Part shown: piece by piece, positions 38,201 through 47,459 of the stretch
How positions within the stretch are numbered: position 1 is the first letter of the stretch
Layout of the letters: every line of letters begins with the position of its first letter
Source of the DNA: Streptococcus sp.
GTDB lineage: Bacteria; Bacillota; Bacilli; Lactobacillales; Streptococcaceae
Direction of reading: 5' to 3'
Length of the DNA stretch: 64,000 nucleotides
Assembly: GCA_030528055.1 (NCBI GenBank)
Contig: JAUMZQ010000009.1
Location: 43,206-107,205 of the forward strand
Notes under the pieces: generated by a model
The model's database searches: none
Seen by the model: only the letters and a program-made list of their open reading frames with translations
Told to the model about the DNA's origin: nothing
Translations under genes and position numbers: made by a program

Positions 38201-39297
38201 AATATCAAAGATTGTGCAGATGGAACACTCAAATGTCCGTCTTGATTTTTAGTTCGTTCAGCTTCTTCAATAGCGGCTTTTATCTTAGCTTGTTCTGCTT
38301 CATAAGCAGCTTTATCAGCAGTATATTTGGCTAATTTAGTATTGTAAGTAGCTAAATCGGTTTGATATTGAGCGACTTTGGCATCATAATCCGCTTTAGC
38401 TGCTGCATTACGAGCTTGTATGGCTGCATTTTCTGCTTGTATGCTAGCATTAGCTGCATTATTATCCGCCACAGCTTGATCGTATGTTGCTTTAGCTGCT
38501 GCATTGGCTGCTTTAATCCGATTTAGTTCAGTATTGTAGCTAGCTAAAGCTGCTTCATAATTTGCTTTTGTAGTAGCGTTAGCAGTTTGAACACGAGCTA
38601 ATTCCTTGTTATAAGCAGTCAAGGCTGCTTGATAGTTTGCTTCGTTGTCGGCATTTGCTTTTGCTACGTTCGCTAAATCAGCTTGGTATTGTTTAAGTGC
38701 TGCTTGGTAGTTTGCTTTTAATTGTTCATTTTCAGCTGTGATACGAGCAACATCAGCATCATAGGCTGCTTTATCTTTTTCATATTGTTCTTTAGCTGCT
38801 TGATTTTCATTTGTAATTTTTGTGACTTGATTATTATAATCCGCTATTTTTTGATTGTAATCTTGTATAGTCGCTTGAATGGTAGTCGCCTGATTATGAT
38901 AATCAGCTACAATTTCTTCCTTTTTAGTTTCTGTTTCAGAGATACTATTTGCTACCCCTTTATCAAGCGTTTCATCTTGTTGTACAGTAACACCTGCAGC
39001 TTTGGCATCATTAACAGCTTGATCTAATTCTGCACTTGAAACATCAACTGGAAGTCCCCCATCTTTTTGACCAGTCTGTTCTTGACTTTTTTGAGCTTCC
39101 TGAGTAGGGGAACCTTGAGCTTCAGTATAGTTAGTAGAAGGATTGCCAGTTGCTGTGTTTGCAGTCCCTTCTGAGTTAGTATCTGCAAAGACTTTTTGCC
39201 CTGACATAGCCACCAAGATAGCAGAACCTAAAATAGCTCCACAAAGGGTCTTGGAAATCTTGCTTTTACGAAAACCATAAATTTCTTTCTTTTTCAT
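35281..39297 (-). CDS. Antigen I/II family LPXTG-anchored surface adhesin
   Basis: A 1338-residue cell-wall protein. It starts with a YSIRK-like signal ([19 protein letters not shown]), then an alanine-rich helical A-repeat region (roughly residues 130-345, repeats of the YxxALAxYNxELxRVxxAN type), a V-domain with lectin-like fold, a proline-rich P region ([16 protein letters not shown]), tandem C-terminal isopeptide-type domains, and the sorting motif LPETG at 1303-1307 with membrane segment and basic tail. Family members (SspA/B, Pac, BspA) bind salivary glycoproteins and other bacteria. It is shorter than the usual 1500-1600 residues, mainly through fewer A repeats. Monocistronic. Confidence 0.93.
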   Translation of the reverse strand: MKKKEIYGFRKSKISKTLCGAILGSAILVAMSGQKVFADTNSEGTANTATGNPSTNYTEAQGSPTQEAQKSQEQTGQKDGGLPVDVSSAELDQAVNDAKAAGVTVQQDETLDKGVANSISETETKKEEIVADYHNQATTIQATIQDYNQKIADYNNQVTKITNENQAAKEQYEKDKAAYDADVARITAENEQLKANYQAALKQYQADLANVAKANADNEANYQAALTAYNKELARVQTANATTKANYEAALASYNTELNRIKAANAAAKATYDQAVADNNAANASIQAENAAIQARNAAAKADYDAKVAQYQTDLATYNTKLAKYTADKAAYEAEQAKIKAAIEEAERTKNQDGHLSVPSAQSLIFEKETNATLSVTTTGDHLKASAVDKAFSHTTQYASKAFQFDDLNVTYLEQADSIASSQETLGNIGDKDDWTTNVNGKEKVKWSSVLLDRNETATATYTNLEHSYYMGKKISKIVYKYSIDPTSAYKNDKVWLAMFTDPTLGVFASAYTGQNEETSLFIKTELTFYDEDGNPINFDGALLSIASLNREANSIEMAKDYTGTFIKISGSSISEKNGMMYAVDTENFKEGEGGSRFTLYTRRGVPGWDTAGATNSWYGAGVLKTSGENIQITIGTTSSVKVLDQPEASDPRRTQKLALKKPNIWFTIDGRIRANNVPKVTLSEPTPPTAPTAPVAPTYETEKPLIPAPIEPTYEKEPTPPAPPTYEAEPTPPTRTPDLPTPNEPPTPNYTPLPTPPTVPTDKSLPTAPVAPTIHFHYARLFSRPQVNKEIKNNENITIDQGLVAKQSLVKFELKTDSLPAGRQKTTEFVLTDPLPSGYQLDLEATKTASPAFTVEYNEASHTITFKATDPTLKQYNTDLTKVVDTLFPTIIGHVLNDGATYKNNFTLSINNNYHVKSNIVRVTTPGKPNDPDNPNNNYIKPTKVNKNEQGVVIDGKSVLAGSTNIYELTWDLDQYTNIKVAPDTIQNGFYYVDDYPEEAVTLHTDRIKITDTHGNDVTGISIHQYDSLEAAPEKIRQILQKANISVKGAFQIFVADNPVDFYNKYVITGQSLTITDPMTVKSEMGHSGGTYSNKAYQIDFGNGYATDLVVNNVPKIDPKKDVSITLDPTDSENLDGKSIALNQIFTYRLIGGFIPANHSEALSDYSFLDNYNKEGDQYTGTYKVFAKVDTKLKDGTVIKAGTDLTTYTESYFDANQALVVVRFKEDFLRSLDNDAPFQAETYIQMKRIAVGTFENTYINTVNNVLYASNTVKTKTDLPKKENPSTVPVRYHKTPLNRERSLPETGVNDTAYMPYLGSFIALIAFGLLKVKTKKELS

Positions 39298-39390
39298 TTT
39301 TACTCCTAATTAATGTTCATGTATCCAAGTACTATCACATAGAATATTAAAATAGTTTGATGTCTAGTACTATTATTATCGTTAACTTAC

Positions 39391-39419
39391 ATTATAGCAG
39401 TTTTAAAAGTGTCAATCAA
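39391..39419 (-). promoter_or_regulatory. Promoter of the antigen I/II gene
   Basis: On the minus strand: TTGATT (39419-39414), 17 bases, TATAAT (39396-39391) with TGC extension. The leader to the ATG at 39297 is about 85 bases and carries AGGAG. Confidence 0.7.
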
Positions 39420-39515
39420 GGAAATACTTTGAAATTAAGTAAAATATTATAATGCATTTGATATAATAATTGAAATAATGTTTCAGAATATGTACAGATG
39501 ATAATTTCGTAATTA

Positions 39516-39562
39516 ATTGCGCAATAACTTGATAATAATGAGTACCCTATTTTTGTTAGAAT
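39516..39562 (+). promoter_or_regulatory. Promoter and candidate activator site of the PTS locus
   Basis: The extended -10 TGTTAGAAT has its hexamer at 39557-39562 and no -35 hexamer. A perfect ten-base palindrome ATTGCGCAAT (39516-39525) is centred about 36 bases upstream of the -10, where an activator would sit. The PRD regulator encoded in the same locus is the obvious candidate to bind it. The remaining part of the 297-base gap 39298-39594 holds the divergent adhesin promoter. Confidence 0.45.
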
Positions 39563-39594
39563 GAAAATATAAAAAAAGAAAGTAGGTAAAAGAA

Positions 39595-40431
39595 ATGGAA
39601 TTAGTTAATGGCTATAAATTAATGGAGTATGCTAAAGATAAAAAAATTGTGTTACCAGCGTTTAATACAACAAATTTTGAGTTGACAAAATCTATAATAG
39701 CAGGTTTTAACTCAATGGAATTAGGAGGATATATTGAAATTTCTTCAAATAATTTAACGTTATCTAGTCCAGAGATAATTGCGGATATGGTCAAATTTTG
39801 TATGAAAGGTACCACAACTCCTATCGCTCTTCATTTAGATCATGGTAAAAGTTTTGAAGATGTAAAAGCTTGTATAGAAGCCGGCTTCACTTCTATTATG
39901 ATAGATGCCTCACACTTACCATTTGAAGAAAATGTAAAAGAAGTTCAACGTGTAGTTGAATATTGTCATTATTTTAATATTCCGGTTGAAGCTGAGTTGG
40001 GTGCTATATCTGGAAAAGAAGATGATCATGTTGTAGAAGGTGGTGGAAAAACTAATCCAGATGATGTTAGAGAATTTGTTGAATTGACAAAATGTGATAC
40101 ATTAGCTGTTTCAGTGGGAAATGTTCATGGTATGGCGATTGCACCTAAATTAGACTTTAAATTACTGGAAAAAATTAATCAGTTATCTAAAGTACCACTA
40201 GTACTTCATGGGGGATCTGGCATTCCTTTTGAACAAATTAGAAAAGCAAAACAATTTGATCTTATTAAGGTAAATTTTGGTGCAGACTTACGTCAGGCCT
40301 ATATTAAAACATTTGGTAAAGCATATGAATTAGACCATAACTCTTTTGATATGTTTGCTTTATCAAAAGATGCAGTTATGAGTGTTGAAGATAGGGTTAA
40401 GACAATTATTTCAGAAGTAAATATAAAATAA
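39595..40431 (+). CDS. Class II ketose-bisphosphate aldolase (fructose/tagatose-bisphosphate type)
   Basis: A 278-residue zinc aldolase. Zinc/catalytic motifs: ALHLDHGKSFED with H80 and H83, EAELGAISGKEDD, VSVGNVHGM, and LVLHGGSGIP. It resembles the GatY/KbaY/FbaA subgroup; closeness to the short GatY/KbaY type is suggested by length, but fructose versus tagatose specificity cannot be decided by eye. It is the first gene of the PTS operon and cleaves a ketose bisphosphate into dihydroxyacetone phosphate and an aldehyde. Confidence 0.85.
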   Translation: MELVNGYKLMEYAKDKKIVLPAFNTTNFELTKSIIAGFNSMELGGYIEISSNNLTLSSPEIIADMVKFCMKGTTTPIALHLDHGKSFEDVKACIEAGFTSIMIDASHLPFEENVKEVQRVVEYCHYFNIPVEAELGAISGKEDDHVVEGGGKTNPDDVREFVELTKCDTLAVSVGNVHGMAIAPKLDFKLLEKINQLSKVPLVLHGGSGIPFEQIRKAKQFDLIKVNFGADLRQAYIKTFGKAYELDHNSFDMFALSKDAVMSVEDRVKTIISEVNIK

Positions 40432-40443
40432 GGAGATAATACA

Positions 40444-42336
40444 TTGCTTACAAAACGTCAGAAACAAATTCTTTGTGAACTAGCTCGACAAGCACCTAAG
40501 ATGTTAACAGCAGCGTATTTTGCAAATTTTCTTAGTATCAGTGATCGGACGGTTCAAACAGAATTTAAAAAAATTAAAACATATTTTTTGAATGATCGAG
40601 ATATTGAAATTGTTTCTGCGGTTGCAAAGGGAACAACCATTATTATTAAGGATTTAGAAAAATTTCAAAATTTGGTTAAAAGTGATGAAAATATTTCATC
40701 CATACAAAATCAGACTGAAAGAATTAGAAAGCTATGTTTTCTACTTATTCAAAATAAATATAATACAAATCGGCTTGATTTAATGAATCAGTTATATGTT
40801 TCTAGTTCAACTTTAAATTTAGATTTGAATGAGGCGGAAATTATTTTAAGTAAATTTGATTTAAAACTGAATAGAAAATCAAGTAAAGGAATTCAAATTG
40901 TTGGTTCTGAGAAACATAAACGTCTTTTTATTATGAATATGGGTTATGATATTAATCATCTTGAAATTGGTCAATATCAAAATAATTATCTACAAAAAGA
41001 AATTGAAAAAATTTTAGTTACAACTTTCATTAAGTATCAATTTCGTATTTCAGAAACTTTATTTCAAAATTTGGTTGTACATATTTATATGGCTGTATAT
41101 AGAATGAAAAAAGGTTTCTTTTTAAAAGATGATGATTACGGAGACTTACCCGAGTTTAAAGTGGAATGTCAAGCAGCAAAAGAAATCTATCAGTACTTGT
41201 GTCAAAAATTTTATTTTAAAGTTAATGATGGGGAAATTTCTAACTTGGCAGTTTATATCAAAGGGAAAAGTGATTTTTTTGAACAAGAGTATATTACTGA
41301 AGAGATTAATAATGATTTATTAGAAATTCTTGAAGCTATAGAAATTATATATGGAATGGATTTCAATCAAAATTTTGATTTACGTTTATCTTTGGCACTA
41401 CATGTTATTCCGCTTATGACGCGAGTTCGTTATGATATCCAAAATAAAAACCAAATGCTAGATTATATTAAAGAAAATTTTCCTTTAGCATTTGATTTGG
41501 CAGCGTTTATGTGTTTAAGATTACAAAAAAAGTTAAATAAAAAAATAACTGAAGACGAGATTGCCTATCTGGCTATTTATTTTAATCAATTTCTAGAGCA
41601 ACAAAAAAATATAGCAACAAAACAAAATATTTTAATTATTACAACTATTAAAAAAAGCCTTAGTGTTCTACTACGACAGCGTTTTTTGACATGGTTCCCA
41701 GATAAAATTGGTTTATTAAATATTGTTCATGTTAATGACATTGGAACAGTTAGCGTTGAAGATTATGATGTTATTTTTACTACTGAAAGCAATTTATCGG
41801 AAAATTTTGGGGCTATAATGATTGCAATATATCCGGACGAAAAGGATTATGCAAAGATTAAGTTAGCTATTGATGGATTTAAAGATAAATATGAGGTATT
41901 AGATTTATTTGAAGAAACTAGATTTTTTGTGGGAAATCTCAAAACTAAAGAAGATATTTTAAATAAATTATGTGAAATATCTCATAAAAAAACAACTAAT
42001 TTAAAAGAATTTAAAAAAGCAATTGAACTACGAGAAGAATTGGGAAGTAGTTATTTTAAAAATCAGATAGCTCTACCACATCCGATCAATCCCATTGGAG
42101 CAGATACATTCATTTCAGTTGTTTTATTAGAAAAACCTATAAAATGGGATGATGATAATCATATACAATTAGCGATGTTGGTGTCAATTGAAAAAAATAA
42201 TACAAAAGCATTTCAATTATGGAATTATTTGACAGCAATTATTCAGGATAAAGAGCTCACAAAAAGATTGTTGGAACAACCAACATTTAACGAATTTAAA
42301 AATAATATTGCAAATCTTTTAGAAAATTATATTTAA
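40444..42336 (+). CDS. PRD-containing PTS-regulated transcriptional activator (MtlR/BglG-type)
   Basis: A 630-residue multidomain regulator: N-terminal HTH (LTAAYFANFLSISDRTVQTEF), second HTH_11/Mga-like segment, two PTS regulation domains (about 180-390), an EIIB-like segment (about 390-480), and a C-terminal fructose-type EIIA domain with the phosphorylatable His in NQIALPHPINP. Such proteins activate sugar operons when phosphorylation by the cognate EII shows substrate is present and HPr shows glucose is absent. The TTG start has GGAGA eight bases before it. Second gene of the locus it probably controls. Confidence 0.88.
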   Translation: MLTKRQKQILCELARQAPKMLTAAYFANFLSISDRTVQTEFKKIKTYFLNDRDIEIVSAVAKGTTIIIKDLEKFQNLVKSDENISSIQNQTERIRKLCFLLIQNKYNTNRLDLMNQLYVSSSTLNLDLNEAEIILSKFDLKLNRKSSKGIQIVGSEKHKRLFIMNMGYDINHLEIGQYQNNYLQKEIEKILVTTFIKYQFRISETLFQNLVVHIYMAVYRMKKGFFLKDDDYGDLPEFKVECQAAKEIYQYLCQKFYFKVNDGEISNLAVYIKGKSDFFEQEYITEEINNDLLEILEAIEIIYGMDFNQNFDLRLSLALHVIPLMTRVRYDIQNKNQMLDYIKENFPLAFDLAAFMCLRLQKKLNKKITEDEIAYLAIYFNQFLEQQKNIATKQNILIITTIKKSLSVLLRQRFLTWFPDKIGLLNIVHVNDIGTVSVEDYDVIFTTESNLSENFGAIMIAIYPDEKDYAKIKLAIDGFKDKYEVLDLFEETRFFVGNLKTKEDILNKLCEISHKKTTNLKEFKKAIELREELGSSYFKNQIALPHPINPIGADTFISVVLLEKPIKWDDDNHIQLAMLVSIEKNNTKAFQLWNYLTAIIQDKELTKRLLEQPTFNEFKNNIANLLENYI

Positions 42337-42349
42337 AGAAAGGAAAGTT

Positions 42350-42757
42350 ATGAAATTTTTATTTGTATCACACGGCTCTTTGGCAAAGAGTATGGTAGAG
42401 AGCGCTCAAATGATTATTGGAGAGCAATCTAATTTTCAAACATTAGGTTTATATCCAGAAGATGATATAGAAAACCTTAAGAATAAGGTAAGAAAAATAT
42501 TAATTGAATTTGAAGGAGAAGATGTAATTTGCTTTACAGATTTATTTAGTGGCAGTCCGTTTAATGCAGTAGTATCTGTTATGGGAGATTATCCAGTTCA
42601 ACATATTACTGGTATGAATTTACCTATTGTTTTGGAAGCATTTATGATGAGAATGAATCCAGATTTAACAATAAAAGAAATAAAAGATCAATTAATGGCA
42701 ATGGTTCCTAAAACAATAGTCGATGTTAGAGAATTTTTGAAAGCAGCAGAAAATTAA
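42350..42757 (+). CDS. PTS mannose-family EIIA component
   Basis: A 135-residue EIIA of the mannose/sorbose family. The phospho-accepting His8 lies in VSHGSLAKSMVESA, and FTDLFSGSPFNAV is the conserved second block. It takes phosphate from HPr and passes it to EIIB. Encoded as a separate protein, unlike the fused EIIAB of ManX/ManL. Confidence 0.93.
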   Translation: MKFLFVSHGSLAKSMVESAQMIIGEQSNFQTLGLYPEDDIENLKNKVRKILIEFEGEDVICFTDLFSGSPFNAVVSVMGDYPVQHITGMNLPIVLEAFMMRMNPDLTIKEIKDQLMAMVPKTIVDVREFLKAAEN

Positions 42758-42768
42758 GGAGATAAACA

Positions 42769-43245
42769 ATGAAAGATATTACTTTTGTACGTGTAGATGA
42801 TAGATTAATCCATGGAGAAGTCGTGACTGCATGGACACCAAGTTATAGAATCAATCATATTATTATTGTTGATGATACGGTGGCTACGGATCCTTTTCAA
42901 AAAAGAATACTAAAAGCATTGGCACCAAATAAAGTTAAAGTCGATGCATTTACAGTGGCAGAGTCAGTTCAAGATTTGAATAAAGAAAATAATGAAAAAG
43001 AACGCATTCTTTTATTGGCAAAATCACCGATAGCCTATAATGAACTGGCTAAAGCTGGTATTCACTTGCCTCAAGTTAATTTAGGAGGAATGGGAATTAG
43101 AGGAGAACGCAAACCTTTTATAAAAAACGTTGCATGTGATACAGCTGAGATAGAAGCGATTCGTGAACTCGTAAATAGTGGAGTACATGTATTTTATCAA
43201 TTAGTTCCTGAACAAAGAGTAATTGAGATTACAGATTTGATTTAA
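42769..43245 (+). CDS. PTS mannose/sorbose-family EIIB component
   Basis: A 158-residue EIIB. The active His15 is in VRVDDRLIHGEVVTAW, followed by IIIVDDTVATDPFQKRILK; VNLGGMGIRGERK and FYQLVPEQ also match. It follows EIIA by 11 bases. Confidence 0.94.
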   Translation: MKDITFVRVDDRLIHGEVVTAWTPSYRINHIIIVDDTVATDPFQKRILKALAPNKVKVDAFTVAESVQDLNKENNEKERILLLAKSPIAYNELAKAGIHLPQVNLGGMGIRGERKPFIKNVACDTAEIEAIRELVNSGVHVFYQLVPEQRVIEITDLI

Positions 43246-43265
43246 ATAAAAGATTGGAGAAAACA

Positions 43266-44045
43266 ATGACAATATTTCAAGCATTTCTTTGTGGTTTTGT
43301 ATATTTTATAGCAATTGGAAATCTACCCTTTGTTGGACTTTGGTCATTGCAACGTCCGTTAGTTTGCGGTTTTATAACGGGAATTATATTAGGTAATCCG
43401 CTTGTTGGAGCTATGACAGGTGCTTCAATTAATTTGGTTTATCTTGGATTTATATCAGCCGGTGGCTCTATGCCAGCAGATATGGCATTAGCTGGTATCT
43501 TAGGAACAGCCTTTGCTATAACTGGTGGATTGGATGCTCGGACCGCCCTGTCAGTCGCTGTTCCTATTGGATTATTGGGCACTTTAGTCTGGTATGCTAG
43601 AATGACATTCGGCTCTATTTTTGTCCATATGGCTGATAGATTTATCGAAAAAGAACAATATAACAAAATCTGGTTAGCAAACGTCCTGTTTCCTCAATTA
43701 CTTACAGCAGTCATAACAATCATTCCATGTGCTTTAGCTGCCTATTATGGAGCTAACTATCTTTCAGGATTTATTAATGCAATGAGTGGCACTGTTTTGA
43801 CAATTTTTACGGTAATAGGAGGAATGATGCCAGCTTTGGGGATTGCTATTACTCTGCAATATATTTTTAAGGGAGAAGCTAAAGTTTTTCTATTCCTTGG
43901 TTTTATTTTAGCAACCTATTCTGGATTAGGGCTGTTACCACTTGGGGTTATCGCTGCTTTAGTTGCGATTATTTACATGCAAGTTACAGATAAGAAAGCA
44001 CCAGAAAATATGTCTGAGGAGGATGATTCTTATGACTTTGAATAA
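43266..44045 (+). CDS. PTS mannose/sorbose-family EIIC permease
   Basis: A 259-residue hydrophobic permease of the ManY/SorA type, with conserved PLVCGFITGIILGNPLVGAMTGASINLVYLG and GGSMPADMALAGILGTAFA. ATG 43266 is taken as start because GGAG is six bases upstream; an in-frame TTG at 43254 lacks a site. Its last codons overlap the EIID start by 14 bases. Confidence 0.92.
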   Translation: MTIFQAFLCGFVYFIAIGNLPFVGLWSLQRPLVCGFITGIILGNPLVGAMTGASINLVYLGFISAGGSMPADMALAGILGTAFAITGGLDARTALSVAVPIGLLGTLVWYARMTFGSIFVHMADRFIEKEQYNKIWLANVLFPQLLTAVITIIPCALAAYYGANYLSGFINAMSGTVLTIFTVIGGMMPALGIAITLQYIFKGEAKVFLFLGFILATYSGLGLLPLGVIAALVAIIYMQVTDKKAPENMSEEDDSYDFE

Positions 44046-44877
44046 GGATAAAAATATTGACAATACTTTAATTCGTAAAAAAGATTTGTTTAAATCTTGG
44101 ATGATTTGGGAAAATCTTCCTCAAACGTGCTATAATTACGAGCGTATGATGGGACAAGCAGTGGCACACGTATTTGTTCCGATTTCTAGGAGATTGTATA
44201 AAAATAATCCTCAAAAGAAAAAAGAAATGATGAAGAGGGAATCAGAATTTTTTAATGTTCACATCGAATTTGGTTCCTGTATTATTGGTATGATTATTGC
44301 TCTTGAGGAGCAAAAATCAAAAGGAAAAGATATTCCAGCTGAATTTATAACCAGTTTAAAAACGTCATTAATGGGGCCACTATCAGGTATTGGAGATACT
44401 ATCTATCAAGGTGTTTTAATTCCGATACTGTTGGCAATATGTATTGATGTTACTTCTAAAGGTACTATATGGGGTTCTATTATATATGCTTTAGCGATGG
44501 TTTTGATATCATGAGGATTTAGTTATTATAATTTTATGTTTGGCTATAAAGCTGGTGCTGAAGCAGTTATGGATTTCCTAGAAAAAGGAATTTTAAATAA
44601 AATTTTAAAAGCGTCTGAAGTTATGGGCTGCATGGTAATGGGAGGTCTCATTTCAAGTTATGTTAAGATGAATGTTGCATTGAAAATTGTCAGTTCAACC
44701 CAAACATTTAAAGTTCAAGAACAGTTTTTAGATGCAGTTATGCCTAATATCCTACCTTTTGGTTTCACCTTATTTATTTTTTGGTTAATGAGTAAAAAAG
44801 GATGGAAATCTCTTAAAATTATAGGATTAATTATCATTATTGGTATATTGGCAGGTCTATTTGGAATTTTAGGATAG
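44032..44877 (+). pseudogene. PTS mannose-family EIID component interrupted by an in-frame TGA
   Basis: EIID-family features are clear: FKSWMIWENLPQTCYNYERMMGQAVAHVF, EFFNVHIEFGSCIIGM, LMGPLSGIGDT at the front and FMFGYKAGAEAVMDFLEKG, VMGCMVMGGLISSYV behind. The start is ATG 44032 with GAGGAGG upstream. Codon 161 (44512-44514) is TGA, and the frame is open and family-like on both sides, giving 281 codons if read through. A TGG-to-TGA nonsense change is the simplest explanation. The downstream part could restart at ATG 44536 as a 113-residue fragment, but no good ribosome binding site precedes it. Transport by this PTS is probably lost. Confidence 0.9.
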
Positions 44878-44891
44878 GAAAGGTGGATGAA

Positions 44892-45932
44892 ATGAAAGCA
44901 ATTGTTGAATTAGGAGTAAAGAAAATTGAAATTCAAGATTTACCAATTCCTAAGATAAAAGAAGATGAAGTTTTAGTGAAGATTCGCGCAAATGGCCTTT
45001 GTACAAATGATGTGCGTGATTATGTAGGAGATACAGTCTATTCATTTCCACGTATAGGTGGACATGAGTTTAGTGGGGAAATAGTTGAAGTTGGTTCAAA
45101 TGTCAATCCTAACTATTTCAAGAAAGGTGATCATGTTGTCAAATATATCATACCTTATTGTGGCGAATGTTATTATTGTAAAAATGGACATGAAAATTTA
45201 TGTAATGAAGTCTATACATCTGTAATTTTTCAAAATGAAAACGGTATTTCTGGATTTCGTGGCATGCAAGAGTATTTAGCAGTAAAAAGTCGTGATTTAT
45301 ATAAATATCCAAAGGGAACTTCCTATCTGCATAGTTCTCTAACGGAACCAGTTGCTTGTGTAGTGAATAGTATTGAACGGGCTAACATATTGTTTGGGCA
45401 AGATGTTCTTATTATTGGTGGAGGAGTTATGGGACTAATTCATGTAATGTTAGCCAAATTGAAGGGAGCAAGAGTTCTTGTGAGTGAACCGAATAAGGAA
45501 CGTCGCAAATTTGCAGAAAAACTTGGTGCGGATATAACCTTTAATCCTTTTGAATGCGATGCCGTTGCATTTGTTAAAGAGAAAACAGAAGGAAGAGGAG
45601 CAGATTATGTATTTAATACATCGGCAAATCCAAAAGTTACAGTACAAGCTTTAGATTTTACTGCAAAAGGTGGAAAGACATTTTTATTTAGCTCTCTTCA
45701 TCCAAATGATCCAATAGCAACTGATTTGGGAATACTTCATTCACAGGAAAAAGTAGTTACTGGAACAGTCAGTCCGACTATACCAACTTTTTACAGAGCA
45801 GTACAATTAATTAGTAAGAAGTTAATTAATATTGAACCTTTAATTGATAAAACTTTTCAATATGAAGATGCAATAGAAGCTTTTGAATATGCTATGAAGC
45901 CTGAAACATTTAAAACAATCATCACTTTTTAG
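44892..45932 (+). CDS. Zinc-dependent medium-chain alcohol/polyol dehydrogenase
   Basis: A 346-residue MDR enzyme of the sorbitol/galactitol-1-phosphate/threonine dehydrogenase group. Catalytic zinc ligands are in NGLCTND and GGHEFSGE; the structural zinc cysteines are in CGECYYCKNGHENLC; the Rossmann motif is VLIIGGGVMGLIHVML. It likely oxidises a polyol or polyol phosphate to a ketose. ATG 44892 is chosen over GTG 44883 for ribosome site spacing. It lies 14 bases after EIID. Confidence 0.85.
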   Translation: MKAIVELGVKKIEIQDLPIPKIKEDEVLVKIRANGLCTNDVRDYVGDTVYSFPRIGGHEFSGEIVEVGSNVNPNYFKKGDHVVKYIIPYCGECYYCKNGHENLCNEVYTSVIFQNENGISGFRGMQEYLAVKSRDLYKYPKGTSYLHSSLTEPVACVVNSIERANILFGQDVLIIGGGVMGLIHVMLAKLKGARVLVSEPNKERRKFAEKLGADITFNPFECDAVAFVKEKTEGRGADYVFNTSANPKVTVQALDFTAKGGKTFLFSSLHPNDPIATDLGILHSQEKVVTGTVSPTIPTFYRAVQLISKKLINIEPLIDKTFQYEDAIEAFEYAMKPETFKTIITF

Positions 45933-45951
45933 TATCAGTAAGGAGTCTGCG

Positions 45952-47430
45952 ATGGATAGTAAATTTTTTGTAGGGCTAGATATTGGAACAACAAGTATCA
46001 AAATTACTGTTATTGATGAACAAAAAATAGTACAGTACGAAAAACAATATCACTATCATTATGATGTACTCCCTAATGACTGGTTAGAGATTTCACCAGA
46101 AATATGGAAAGATATTGTTATTAAAGCATTTGATGAATTATTTGAGAGTTTTCCATGTCAAATTAGTAGCATTGGAATCACCGGTCAGATGCATACAACA
46201 GTTTTTATTGACTCAGAGGGGAATTCTATTCGTCCAGCCATTCTATGGAATGATATGAGAACAAAGAATATTATTCCTAAAATTAAACAGTTGCTCCAAG
46301 AAAATGCTAGCTATCCTTATATAGAAAATATTTTATCAAATGGTAGTCCATTAGCTAATATTTTGTGGCTTAAAGAAAATGAATCTGAAAACTATAGAAT
46401 TTTAAATAAAATAATGATGCCATTAAATTATATTAATTATATTTTGAGTGGTGAAAAAAGCATGGATTACTGCGACGCCTCTACAACCTCTCTATATGAT
46501 ATTAGTAAAAGAGAATGGGCATATCCAATTTTTGAAATGTTTAGTTTATCTAAAAATTTATTTCCCGAAGTTACTTCCGCAACACATATTATTGGAAATT
46601 TAAAAACACATTTTCTAGAAAGATGGAATCAAAAAGATCCGGTTGCAATTATTACAGGAACTGGAGATAACATAGCTTCAGTTATTGCTACAACGAATTT
46701 TAAATCAGATCAACCAATTATATCTCTAGGAACATCAGGAGTACTTATTATTCCAGATGCATTTCCGAATATTAAACCAGTAGGAAAAAATGTCATTGCA
46801 AAAATTGTTGATGAAGATGATACGATTATTACTCAAGGAACAGTACAATCAGGAGCTAAGGTAAATAGTTGGTGGATTGAAAAAATATTAGGTCTTTCTG
46901 ACTATAGTCAATTTCAAGAAAAGATTGATTGGAGTTTGTTAGGAAAAAATGAAGTAATGTTTGTACCTCATTTGAATGGAGAAAAAACTTTATTCTCCAA
47001 TCCTAATCTCAGAGGTGCCTTCATTGGTTTAGGTCTAGAAACAACCAAATATGAAATGTATCTTTCCATTTTAGAAGGAATAGCATTTGGAATGAAGATG
47101 ATTTTTAATGACTTATGTGAAGAAAATTATTTTTCTAATCTCATAATTGTCGGTGGTGGTGCCAAAAGTAAATTGTGGGTAACAATTTTTGCAAATGTAT
47201 TCAATTTACCAATCAAACATATATCAAGTCCTTGCGATGCTGTATATGGTGCTGCTATATTAGCATTGATGAGTCAAAAAAATAAGTACGATGATGACTG
47301 GAATCAAGAGTATGAACTTATTGTTCCTAATCAAACCACTGCTCAGTCTTATGAAAAAAAATATTTAAAATATTCTCAGTTATTGGAAATTATCACACAA
47401 AATCCGAAGGTATTTAGTGTAGAAATATAA
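45952..47430 (+). CDS. FGGY-family carbohydrate kinase (xylulokinase-like)
   Basis: A 492-residue kinase with FVGLDIGTTSIKITVID at the N-terminus, ITGQMHTTVFID, AILWNDMRT, ITGTGDNIASV, and the C-terminal VGGGAKSKLWVTIFANVFNLPI. These fit the xylulokinase branch of FGGY kinases. Its presence beside a PTS, which already phosphorylates the incoming sugar, is unusual (see findings). Substrate unknown. Confidence 0.85.
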   Translation: MDSKFFVGLDIGTTSIKITVIDEQKIVQYEKQYHYHYDVLPNDWLEISPEIWKDIVIKAFDELFESFPCQISSIGITGQMHTTVFIDSEGNSIRPAILWNDMRTKNIIPKIKQLLQENASYPYIENILSNGSPLANILWLKENESENYRILNKIMMPLNYINYILSGEKSMDYCDASTTSLYDISKREWAYPIFEMFSLSKNLFPEVTSATHIIGNLKTHFLERWNQKDPVAIITGTGDNIASVIATTNFKSDQPIISLGTSGVLIIPDAFPNIKPVGKNVIAKIVDEDDTIITQGTVQSGAKVNSWWIEKILGLSDYSQFQEKIDWSLLGKNEVMFVPHLNGEKTLFSNPNLRGAFIGLGLETTKYEMYLSILEGIAFGMKMIFNDLCEENYFSNLIIVGGGAKSKLWVTIFANVFNLPIKHISSPCDAVYGAAILALMSQKNKYDDDWNQEYELIVPNQTTAQSYEKKYLKYSQLLEIITQNPKVFSVEI

Positions 47431-47459
47431 TGTTCTAGTAAGATAAAAGGAATTATCTA

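Noticed and set aside
36082-39027. Plus-strand ORFs opposite the antigen I/II gene
   Set aside because: They are antisense shadows of a repetitive, biased coding sequence with no ribosome binding sites or protein-like features.
43254-43265. TTG 43254 as start of the PTS EIIC gene
   Set aside because: Its codons contain the GGAG ribosome binding site of ATG 43266, which fits the family start.
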